Shown here piece by piece: positions 1-5,593 of a stretch of DNA of 5,593 nt (position 1 is its first letter; each line of letters begins with the position of its first letter). The DNA comes from an uncultured Archangium sp. Its GTDB lineage: Bacteria > Myxococcota > Myxococcia > Myxococcales > Myxococcaceae. The translations under genes and the position numbers were made by a program. Location of the stretch: NCBI GenBank assembly GCA_946479335.1, contig CAMLFP010000369.1:1-5593 (forward strand). The letters run 5' to 3'. The notes under the pieces are model-generated. The model saw only the letters and a list, made by a program, of their open reading frames with translations, searched no databases and was not told the DNA's origin.

Positions 1-1005
1 TCACTCGAACTTGCGGCGCTTCTTGTGGTTGCGCGGGCGCGCGTCGTCGAGCAGCGAGAGGTAGTCGATGTCGCGCACCTTCGGCGCTGGAGGCTGCGCG
101 CCCAACGCCACCACGCGCTTGCCCAGCGCCGCGATGATGTCAGGCACCGGCCGCACCACCTGCGCCATCGCCGCGGGGCCCTGCAGCGCCTCCGAGAGCG
201 ACTGCGCGATGTCGGCGATGGGGAAGCCGCGGCGCAGCAGATCTTGAAACGAGTTCGAGAGCGTCAGCAGGTTGTACCCGGCCGAAGAGATCAGCTCGAG
301 CATCACCTTGAGCACCTGCGGCGCCGTGAGGTGCTTGTCGCCCATCAACACCAGCGCCGCCTGGAAGTAGTTGAAGATCGGCACCACCCGCGGGCCGTAG
401 TGCGCGAACGCCGCTGGCGGCGTGAGGCGATCGAGGTTGATGAAGATGCGCCGCACGGGGTCCGCCTGGGGGATCGACTTCCACACCCCGATGACGCGCT
501 CGATGTCGTCTGAATAGACCTCTGCCGACTCCAGCACGCGGTACACGACGGGCTCCGACACGCGGCGCGCCACCATGTCGGCGTACAGCGAATAGATGAA
601 GGCGTCGGCCTCCGCGTCGTCACCGAAGAGCACCTCCTCCGCCGCAGCCGGCGCGTTGGCGCGGCTCTCCAGCAGCACCGGCAGCTTGTACCCGACCTGC
701 CCGCGCATCGCCTTGAAGCGCCCGCGCACCAGGTTGCGCAGGTTGTCCTTGAGCACCAGCTCGTCGAACTCCACGCCGTCGAGCGCCAGTTTCTCCATCA
801 GCACGCTGCGCATCTGCTTCGGGCTGCCCGACACGATGCACAGCTTGGTGTCGCCGTTCGAACGCAGCTCGCGGATGAGCGCCGCCGCGCCCGGCACGGC
901 CTTCTTCTCATGCGCCTTCTGGAACGCGGTGCGCACCAACTGCCGGAGCGTGTCGAACTCCGTCTGCAGGTACGTCTTGTCGAGATCCCACCGGTAGATG
1001 CGCAC
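1..1005 (-). CDS. HAD-superfamily hydrolase-like protein with an unassigned C-terminal domain
   Basis: The protein has 334 residues from the GTG at 1005. The N-terminal ~145 residues show a HAD phosphohydrolase core: motif I WDLDKTYL with nucleophile D7 and acid D9, motif II at S59 in IVSGS, motif III probably K107 in VGYKLP, and motif IV LFGDDAEADAF (D129, D130, D134). The catalytic set looks complete, so a phosphatase is likely, but the substrate is unknown. The SGSPKQM loop and the GDDAEADAFIYSLYADM ending recall phosphatidate phosphatase App1-like (DUF2183) catalytic domains, which is a weak resemblance only. Residues about 150-334 match nothing I recognise; they look helical, and the protein ends in a basic tail (NHKKRRKFE). 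There is no signal peptide, so it should be cytoplasmic. The frame stays open upstream through plsX, but that part is Arg/Gly-rich shadow sequence. A second GTG at 1017 would add four residues (338 in total); neither start has a strong Shine-Dalgarno. The stop is at bases 1-3, so the gene is complete. Confidence 0.8.
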   Translation of the reverse strand: MRIYRWDLDKTYLQTEFDTLRQLVRTAFQKAHEKKAVPGAAALIRELRSNGDTKLCIVSGSPKQMRSVLMEKLALDGVEFDELVLKDNLRNLVRGRFKAMRGQVGYKLPVLLESRANAPAAAEEVLFGDDAEADAFIYSLYADMVARRVSEPVVYRVLESAEVYSDDIERVIGVWKSIPQADPVRRIFINLDRLTPPAAFAHYGPRVVPIFNYFQAALVLMGDKHLTAPQVLKVMLELISSAGYNLLTLSNSFQDLLRRGFPIADIAQSLSEALQGPAAMAQVVRPVPDIIAALGKRVVALGAQPPAPKVRDIDYLSLLDDARPRNHKKRRKFE

Positions 1006-1031
1006 GATGCGCGGCACTCTACCCGAGACGC

Positions 1032-2060
1032 TCAGCGCGGCAGCAGCTCGGCGATGGCCTGCCCGAGGTTGTGGCTGACCGCCTTCGCGGCCACCTTGCC
1101 GGCGTTGGTGATGGCGCGCGCCTTCGACCGCCCGTGGGCTTTGATGAACAACTTGTCGAAGCCCAGAATCGGAGCGCCGCCGTATTGCTCCCAGTCGGTG
1201 ACCTCCTTGATGCGCTCCACGCCCGACGAGAGCAGCGCCAGGCCCGCGCGCCACAAGAGCTTCTCCTTGTAGGCGTACTTCGCGAGCTCCATCACCGTCT
1301 CGCTCACGCCCTCCAGCATCTTGAGGCACACGTTGCCCACGAAGCCGTCGCACACCACCACGTCGGCCGTCCCCTTGGGGATATCGACGCCCTCCACGTT
1401 GCCGATGAAGTTCACGCCCTCGAGCTTCATCAGGCGCGCGTGCGCCTCCACCACCCGCGCGGGCCCCTTCTGCGCCTCGGTGCCGTTGGAGAGCAGCGCC
1501 ACGGTCGGCTTCTCGTTCTTCGACACGATGCGCGCGTAGGCCGAGCCCATCACCGCGAAGGCCACGAGGTCTTCCGGCGAGGCGTCGACCGTCGCCCCCA
1601 CGTCGAGGATCAGCGAGAACGGGTCGTTCTTCGCGCCGCGGCCCACGGCCGTCGGGTACACGGTGGCCAACGCCGCGCGCCGCACCCCGGGGATGAGCGA
1701 GAACGTGCGCGCGCAGGCCAGCACGCCCGCGCCGGTGTTGCCCGCCGAGACCACCGCGTCGGCCTCGCCTTCCTTCACCCGCCGCGCGGCCTCCATCACC
1801 GAGGCCTTCGGCTTGCTGTCGAGCGCCGCGCCCGGCTTCTCGTGCATCGAGACGTAGTCAGGCGCGTGGTGCACCGCCACCCGCTCGCCATGGTGCCGCG
1901 CGGTCTTCAGCGCGGCGTCGATCTGCGCGCCGTCGCCGACCAGCAGCGCGTGGAGGTGCGGCGAGTCGAGCGTCAGCTGCGCCGCCCCGCGCACGATCTC
2001 CTCCACGCCGTGGTCTGACCCCATCACATCGAACGCGATGGTGACCGGCCGTGCCGTCAT
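1032..2060 (-). CDS. plsX: Phosphate acyltransferase PlsX (acyl-ACP:phosphate acyltransferase)
   Basis: The protein has 342 residues, the usual PlsX length, and no signal peptide. PlsX converts acyl-ACP and inorganic phosphate into acyl-phosphate, which PlsY uses to acylate glycerol-3-phosphate in phospholipid synthesis; it is cytoplasmic or loosely bound to the inner membrane. Visible family motifs in order are an N-terminal FDVMGSD (10-16), GEADAVVSAGNTGA (98-111), LLSNGTEAQKG, NFIGNVEGVDI, ADVVVCDGFVGNVCLK, YGGAPILG and IKAHGRSKARAI. Some positions depart from the consensus I know: MGSDHG where most have MGGD followed shortly by proline, and LDSKPKAS (80-87) where most have an arginine/KK-SS stretch. 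The ATG lies 6 bases after the gltC-like stop; GGAAGGA (2071-2077), inside that gene's last codons, is a Shine-Dalgarno candidate. plsX often sits with rpmF and fabH in bacteria; neither is seen here, and the downstream neighbour is a HAD-like gene. It could be the housekeeping enzyme or a second copy. Confidence 0.93.
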   Translation of the reverse strand: MTARPVTIAFDVMGSDHGVEEIVRGAAQLTLDSPHLHALLVGDGAQIDAALKTARHHGERVAVHHAPDYVSMHEKPGAALDSKPKASVMEAARRVKEGEADAVVSAGNTGAGVLACARTFSLIPGVRRAALATVYPTAVGRGAKNDPFSLILDVGATVDASPEDLVAFAVMGSAYARIVSKNEKPTVALLSNGTEAQKGPARVVEAHARLMKLEGVNFIGNVEGVDIPKGTADVVVCDGFVGNVCLKMLEGVSETVMELAKYAYKEKLLWRAGLALLSSGVERIKEVTDWEQYGGAPILGFDKLFIKAHGRSKARAITNAGKVAAKAVSHNLGQAIAELLPR

Positions 2061-2066
2061 GGAGCC

Positions 2067-3935
2067 TTATTCCTTCCGCTTGTTCGCCGACTCGCGGTCG
2101 ATGCAGCCCTTGGTCAGCGTGTACTGGTAGGTGCCCAGCTCGTCGCGCCAGTACTCACCGACGTACGGCCAGTAGAGGTAATCGTCGCCCACCGAGGTGC
2201 GGTACTTGTAGGGCTTCACCACCGACTGCTTGCCGCCGGCCTGCAGCATCTCCTCGAGGAACTCCTTCTCCTTGGAGTTGGTCTCGAACTTGATGCGCAG
2301 CCCGCGCGCGCGCAGCTCGCGGAGCTCTCCCTGCTCGAACTCCAGCTTGGCCTTGGCCATCAAGCCGGCCTTCGCCACCAGCTCCTGGCGCTGGGCCTTC
2401 AGCCGCTCGATGAGCTGCTTGGTCATGTTCGAGTACTTGAACGAGTCGCCCTTGCTGCCGAAGGCATCCATCTCGGCCTCCAGCTCCGCGATGGAGTCGA
2501 CGGTCTTCTTGAGGTCCTTGTCGGTCAGCGCGAGGTTCAAGATGCGCTCGAGGATCTCGTCCTTCCCGTTGAGCTTCTTGCCCTCCTTGTTCTTCTTGCG
2601 GACGTCGTCGAACACCTCGAAGTACTGCGCGGCCTCCATGTTCTTGCCGATCATCGCCACCAGCTCGTCTTCGACCGGCCCGTAGATGGCCTCGAAGTCT
2701 TCGATGATGGTCAGCGCCTCGCGGTAGCGGCAGTTCTCGAAGTACACCACCGCCTTCAGAATCAGTGCCTCGGGGAAGTACTCGTCGCGGAAGAACGGAG
2801 ACGAGAGCGTGATCAGGTTGCCCAGCGCCTGCTCGTATTGGCCGATGCGGTAGTGCGCCCACGAGGCCTCGAAGAGCGCCTCCAGCCACTGCACGCCGCC
2901 GCGCTCCACCTTGTCGTAATAGAAAATCGCCGCGCGGTTCTGTTTGGCGCCGTAGTGCGTGCGCGCCAGCTGCATGAACGCCAGCTCACGCAGCGCCTGC
3001 AGTTGCTTGCGCTCGGAGGTCATCGGGCCCTCGGCCTGACGCGTCTCCTTCACCACGTCCTTCATCACCTCCAGCGCGGTCTCCGGCTTCTCCTCGCGGA
3101 AGTACGCCAGCCCCTCGAGGTACTTGGCGCGCGGGTAGAACGGGTCGCCGCGGGGGATCAGCTTCGCCATGCGCTTCACCTCTTCGAACGACTTGTCGGC
3201 CTCGCCCTTCTGGCCGTTGTCGTCGAGCGCCTTGCCGCGCACCAGGTTGTAGCGCGCCAGCAGGTAGCGGAACTCGTTGCGGAAGCGCTCGGGGAACTCG
3301 TAGTTCGAGTACTTCGCGATCTCATCGAGCACCACCGACTCGTTCACCGTCTTGCGCGCGATGAAGAACAGCCACTCCAGCGAGCTCTTGAAGAACTTGG
3401 TGGCCGGGCCGCGCGCCAGCACCTTCGAGAACATCTCCAGCGACGAGTGGTACAGGCCCAGCTTGTAGAGCGTCTTGCCCAGCCAGTACTCGTTCTCCAC
3501 CGAGAGACCCGCGAGCGTGGGGTCTTGCGAGAGGTCGAAGAACTCCACCGCCGCCGGTTCGAACGCGTCGGCCTTGAACTTCGCGATCGCCGCGTCGACC
3601 TTCTGGCGGTCGGCCGTCTTGCCCGACACGTCGACCGCGTCGAACGTCATCGTTGGAGCCGCCTTGGTGTCTTTGGGCTTCTCCGCGGCCGCCGGCGGCG
3701 GGGCGCTCAGGTCGAGCCCCCCTTCAGGCAGCGGCACCTCACCCGACGACTTCTCTTCGGGCTTCTCGTCTTCTTCGGGCTTGGTCTTGCCCGGCGTCTT
3801 CTTGCCGGAGCTCTTCTTCTTCGACGACTTCTTGCTCTTCTTCGAGCCGCCGAGATCGAGCCCTTCGAACTGCGCGAACGCCGGCGCGGCCCAGGCCGTC
3901 ACCAGCACCGCGATCAGGAGGCGTGCGAACTTCAT
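2067..3935 (-). CDS. gltC: Secreted periplasmic TPR/coiled-coil protein, GltC-like component of the gliding motility complex
   Basis: The protein has 622 residues. A signal peptide (1-21, cleaved after AFA, before Q22) has no lipobox cysteine, so this is a soluble or peripherally attached periplasmic protein rather than a lipoprotein. FEGLDL (23-28) is followed by a Lys/Ser-rich then Glu/Lys/Pro-rich linker (30-66), GLDLSAP (73-79) and an Ala/Pro stretch. Residues about 110-420 are helical with TPR-like pairs, clearest at 148-177 (NEYWLGKTLYKLGLYHSSLE), 270-297, 316-345 and 350-376, with another at 388-412. Residues about 455-565 are charged and heptad-like, probably coiled coil. The C-terminus (575-611) is crowded with aromatic residues (YLYWPYVGEYW) and has C611; the only other cysteine is C402. 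The gene begins in the stop codon of the gltB-like gene with AAGGAG 8 bases upstream. In M. xanthus GltC is a periplasmic/outer-membrane-associated TPR partner of GltA and GltB, suggesting a scaffold role here. Assignment rests on domain order and synteny recalled from the family, not on an alignment. Confidence 0.75.
   Translation of the reverse strand: MKFARLLIAVLVTAWAAPAFAQFEGLDLGGSKKSKKSSKKKSSGKKTPGKTKPEEDEKPEEKSSGEVPLPEGGLDLSAPPPAAAEKPKDTKAAPTMTFDAVDVSGKTADRQKVDAAIAKFKADAFEPAAVEFFDLSQDPTLAGLSVENEYWLGKTLYKLGLYHSSLEMFSKVLARGPATKFFKSSLEWLFFIARKTVNESVVLDEIAKYSNYEFPERFRNEFRYLLARYNLVRGKALDDNGQKGEADKSFEEVKRMAKLIPRGDPFYPRAKYLEGLAYFREEKPETALEVMKDVVKETRQAEGPMTSERKQLQALRELAFMQLARTHYGAKQNRAAIFYYDKVERGGVQWLEALFEASWAHYRIGQYEQALGNLITLSSPFFRDEYFPEALILKAVVYFENCRYREALTIIEDFEAIYGPVEDELVAMIGKNMEAAQYFEVFDDVRKKNKEGKKLNGKDEILERILNLALTDKDLKKTVDSIAELEAEMDAFGSKGDSFKYSNMTKQLIERLKAQRQELVAKAGLMAKAKLEFEQGELRELRARGLRIKFETNSKEKEFLEEMLQAGGKQSVVKPYKYRTSVGDDYLYWPYVGEYWRDELGTYQYTLTKGCIDRESANKRKE
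2071..2077 (-). promoter_or_regulatory. Probable ribosome binding site of plsX, inside the last codons of the gltC-like gene
   Basis: GGAAGGA on the minus strand overlaps the final R-K-E codons of the gltC-like gene and ends 10 bases before the plsX ATG at 2060. A weaker TAAGG (2065-2069) that includes the stop codon is only 4 bases from the ATG. The placement suggests plsX translation depends on that of the upstream gene. Confidence 0.45.
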
Positions 3936-4708
3936 TAGCGGCTCTCCTTGAACACGGTGGGGATGAACATCGAGAACCCGAGCTCCGGCATCAGCTGGTT
4001 GCGGATCGACGTCGGCGTCTTGCCGTCGCGGTCAGGCAGCGCGCCGACCTCGCCGTAGATGACGTCGCGCATCTCGAGCCGCACCGTCAGCCACGAGTTG
4101 ATGAAGAAGCGGAAGCCCACGCCCACGTTGCCACCCACCGTCGGCGTGTTGTTCGGCCCGTACATGAGGAACGCCGGGCCAGCGAGGAGGTAGATGTTGA
4201 ACGCCAGGAACTTCTCCGCGAACAGCGAGAGCTTTCCGTAGAGCGGGCTCCACTGCAGATCGAGCGAGGTCAGCAGCGACAGGTAGCCCCAGGCCACGTT
4301 GGCGGTATTGCCGAGGTACGTCGTCAGTTGCTCCCGCGTGGGGAACGAGCAACCCGCGCCGTCGGGGTCGCCTTCCGGGCGGCAGATCTGCGCGACGCCC
4401 GAGACCAGCGACAGGTTGTACATACCGCGCAGCGACAACGCGAAGTCGTCGTTGAAGTGGTACGTGAACGCCGCGCCGAAGCCCACCTTCTGCCAGAACG
4501 CGTCGCGCACCGAGATGTCGACGCCGGGGCTGATCTCGAAGCGACCGGCCATCAAGAACTGGTGGCCCGACACCGGGCGAATGCGATCGCGCAGCGGGCC
4601 TGAAGAGTCCTTGTCGACTTCAGACACGTCGCCGGCTTCGTCTTCGGTCGACTTCTGCGCGAAGGCGGGCAGCGCGAACAGCGCGAGCAATACGAGGAGG
4701 CGGTTCAT
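3935..4708 (-). CDS. gltB: Outer-membrane beta-barrel protein, GltB-like component of the gliding motility complex
   Basis: The protein has 257 residues from the ATG at 4708. A compact signal peptide (1-17, LLVLLALFALPAFA) is cleaved before Q18. A short acidic linker (about 18-50) follows, much shorter than in the upstream paralogue and without its GLDL motifs. The rest reads as a small beta-barrel: GRFEISPGVDISVRDAF opens it, WSPLYGK (153-159) matches WSPFYGK upstream, then come a YLLAGPAF strand, GVGFRF, and a last strand near ELGFSMFIP. Two cysteines (C109 and C120) flank a G/D/P-rich segment that looks like a loop between strands, so a disulphide is plausible after export. The gene starts inside the stop codon of the gltA-like gene (TGATG) and ends inside the start of the gltC-like gene (TAATG), suggesting translational coupling. 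A GTG three bases upstream (4711) would add one residue, but the ATG has the better distance from GGAGG. In M. xanthus GltB sits in the outer membrane with GltA and GltC; the role here is inferred from homology-like features and gene order. Confidence 0.78.
   Translation of the reverse strand: MNRLLVLLALFALPAFAQKSTEDEAGDVSEVDKDSSGPLRDRIRPVSGHQFLMAGRFEISPGVDISVRDAFWQKVGFGAAFTYHFNDDFALSLRGMYNLSLVSGVAQICRPEGDPDGAGCSFPTREQLTTYLGNTANVAWGYLSLLTSLDLQWSPLYGKLSLFAEKFLAFNIYLLAGPAFLMYGPNNTPTVGGNVGVGFRFFINSWLTVRLEMRDVIYGEVGALPDRDGKTPTSIRNQLMPELGFSMFIPTVFKESR
3944..3949 (-). promoter_or_regulatory. Ribosome binding site of the gltC-like gene, inside the end of the gltB-like gene
   Basis: AAGGAG on the minus strand lies 8 bases before the ATG at 3935 and encodes the K-E of the gltB-like C-terminus (FKESR). 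It is the strongest Shine-Dalgarno in the window and sits at a TAATG stop/start overlap. Confidence 0.65.
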
Positions 4709-5574
4709 CACTCGTCCTCCCGGTACGTGGACTTGAAGGGGAAGAAGATCGAAAGGCCGACGTTCACGAGCATCAGATTCTGGGTGATGGACTTGGTGGC
4801 GCCGGTCGGCACGTCACCGTAGGTGGTGTTGGTGAGCGAGACGTTCACCGCGAGGAAGTCGCGCGCCACGAAGCGGAAGCCGACGCCGAGGTCGAACGCC
4901 GGCTTGGGCTTGATGCCGCCGACAGACTTGCCGTCGGCGTCTTTCTGCGGGAGCGAGGTGGTGGTGGTGACGATGCCGCCGCCGCCCAGCAGGTACGCGT
5001 CGAAATGGAGGATGGTGTTGAAGATCGCCACCTTGCCGTAGAACGGGCTCCACTCGAGGTCGCCCATCACCGACCAGATCGGCTCAGAGAAGAAGATGCG
5101 GCTGTTCAGGTTGCGCTTGGCGGTGCGCACGTCGTCGGTGGGCAGCGTCGACATGATGTTGAAGCGCGCCGAGATGGCCAGCGTGTCGGCCGGGTAGAAG
5201 GCCGCGCGAATCGAGCCGCCGATCTTCGTGTAGTACGCGTCGTTGATGTTGACGCTGAAGGCCGGCGCCAGCTCGAAGCGCCCGCGCTTCAAGTACAGCT
5301 TGCGCTGCACCGACTTCACGCGGTCATCCTGCGTGGTGTCGCGCTCCACGGCGGGCGCGGCGTTCTTCTTGTCTGGCTGCGGGTTTTCCGCGGGTGTCGA
5401 AGTCGGCTCCACCGGCTTCGGCTCCGAGGGCGACGACAGGTCGAGGCCCTCGTCTTTCTTCTCATCCTTCTTCTCGCCGTCGTCCGACAGGTCCACCCCG
5501 TCGAACTGGGCGAAGGCAGGCCTGCCCGAGAACAGGAGCGCCAGGAGCGACGCCGCAACCAGATTCCGAGTCAA
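4708..5574 (-). CDS. gltA: Outer-membrane beta-barrel protein, GltA-like component of the gliding motility complex
   Basis: The protein has 288 residues. Residues 1-22 form a Sec signal peptide (hydrophobic LVAASLLALLF, cleavage after AFA, before Q23). Residues 23-90 are a disordered linker rich in D, E, K and P, with two short motifs, FDGVDL (24-29) and GLDLSSP (43-49). From about residue 97 the sequence alternates polar and hydrophobic residues as in a small beta-barrel, ending in a hydrophobic strand near NVGLSIFFPF plus a short charged tail. The core WSPFYGK (175-181), followed by a YLLGGGG strand and a GVGFRF strand, recurs in the next gene, so the two are paralogues; this resembles the myxobacterial OMP_myx domain. 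There is no cysteine. Barrel, barrel, TPR is the order of gltA-gltB-gltC of M. xanthus, where these proteins are outer-membrane parts of the Agl-Glt gliding machine. The start is a TTG at 5574, chosen because it opens a full signal peptide and has GGAGA 6 bases upstream; no in-frame ATG or GTG precedes it in the window. It could instead be a non-motility OMP paralogue. Confidence 0.78.
   Translation of the reverse strand: MTRNLVAASLLALLFSGRPAFAQFDGVDLSDDGEKKDEKKDEGLDLSSPSEPKPVEPTSTPAENPQPDKKNAAPAVERDTTQDDRVKSVQRKLYLKRGRFELAPAFSVNINDAYYTKIGGSIRAAFYPADTLAISARFNIMSTLPTDDVRTAKRNLNSRIFFSEPIWSVMGDLEWSPFYGKVAIFNTILHFDAYLLGGGGIVTTTTSLPQKDADGKSVGGIKPKPAFDLGVGFRFVARDFLAVNVSLTNTTYGDVPTGATKSITQNLMLVNVGLSIFFPFKSTYREDE
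4716..4720 (-). promoter_or_regulatory. Ribosome binding site deciding the gltB-like start
   Basis: GGAGG on the minus strand lies within the last codons of the gltA-like gene, 7 bases before the ATG at 4708 but only 4 before the alternative GTG at 4711. The spacing favours the ATG. Ribosomes finishing the upstream gene (TGATG overlap) could restart here. Confidence 0.65.
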
Positions 5575-5580
5575 TGTGCA

Positions 5581-5585
5581 TCTCC
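5581..5585 (-). promoter_or_regulatory. Ribosome binding site supporting the TTG start of the gltA-like gene
   Basis: On the minus strand GGAGA lies 6 bases before the TTG at 5574. An ATG at 5581-5579 overlaps the site but is out of frame with the signal peptide, so it is not the start. Only 19 bases lie upstream of the gene in the window, too few to judge a promoter. Confidence 0.55.
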
Positions 5586-5593
5586 GCGGCGCG

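Noticed and set aside
1018..1353. Upstream extension of the HAD-like reading frame into plsX, beginning at an ATG at 1353
   Set aside because: The added 112 residues are Arg/Gly/His-rich, show no domain, and lie opposite well-conserved PlsX codons in another frame; the HAD motif I begins just after the GTG starts at 1017/1005.
1071..2018. Plus-strand open frame (315 codons) opposite plsX
   Set aside because: Low-complexity Arg/His/Leu-rich product mirroring plsX codons; the PlsX motifs on the minus strand explain the sequence.
3750..3842. Lysine/serine-rich low-complexity stretch considered as a DNA repeat
   Set aside because: It encodes the charged linker of the GltC-like protein; the codons vary and there is no regular repeat unit at the DNA level.
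2838..3938. Long plus-strand open frame (366 codons) opposite the gltC-like gene
   Set aside because: Its product is dominated by Arg, Leu, His and Val with no recognisable domain, typical of an antisense frame kept open by GC-rich codon use; the minus-strand gene has a signal peptide, TPRs and a good ribosome binding site.
3653..4603. Plus-strand open frame (316 codons) spanning the gltB-gltC junction
   Set aside because: It crosses a junction between two well-supported genes, and its product is Arg/Ala-rich without motifs.

Overview
This window is a single, tightly packed block of five genes, all on the minus strand and transcribed right to left. The high-GC codon use and the gene content point to a myxobacterium (phylum Myxococcota). 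The strongest evidence is a pair of adjacent outer-membrane beta-barrel proteins of the myxobacterial OMP type, followed by a large secreted TPR protein. That order matches the gltA-gltB-gltC outer-membrane module of the Myxococcus xanthus Agl-Glt gliding (adventurous) motility machine. Genus and species cannot be fixed from the sequence alone.

Layout in order of transcription: (1) gltA-like OM barrel with a charged, low-complexity N-terminal linker, 5574-4708, starting at a TTG; (2) gltB-like OM barrel, 4708-3935; (3) gltC-like periplasmic TPR/coiled-coil protein, 3935-2067; (4) plsX-family phosphate acyltransferase, 2060-1032; (5) HAD-superfamily hydrolase-like protein with an unassigned C-terminal half, about 1005-1. 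The first two junctions are one-base stop/start overlaps (TGATG and TAATG). The gltC-plsX gap is 6 bases, and the last gap is 14 or 26 bases depending on the start chosen. The Shine-Dalgarno sequences of genes 2, 3 and 4 lie inside the last codons of the gene before. This looks like one operon. Its promoter lies upstream (right) of the window and no terminator is visible before the left edge, where the last gene's stop codon falls exactly at bases 1-3.

How the genes may work together: in M. xanthus, GltA, GltB and GltC are outer-membrane/periplasmic parts of the focal-adhesion-like gliding complex, linking the inner-membrane motor to the cell surface. Here they are followed by an enzyme of phospholipid precursor synthesis (PlsX) and a putative phosphohydrolase. 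Whether that reflects a functional link (membrane supply, lipid phosphate turnover) or simple co-transcription is open. The most notable points are this coupling, a two-part motif (F-D/E-G-V/L-D-L, then GLDLS) shared by the N-terminal linkers of GltA and GltC, departures from consensus at conserved sites in PlsX, and the unassigned C-terminal domain of the HAD protein. No RNA genes, mobile elements, CRISPR arrays or large repeats were seen, and there is no intergenic stretch longer than about 30 bases.
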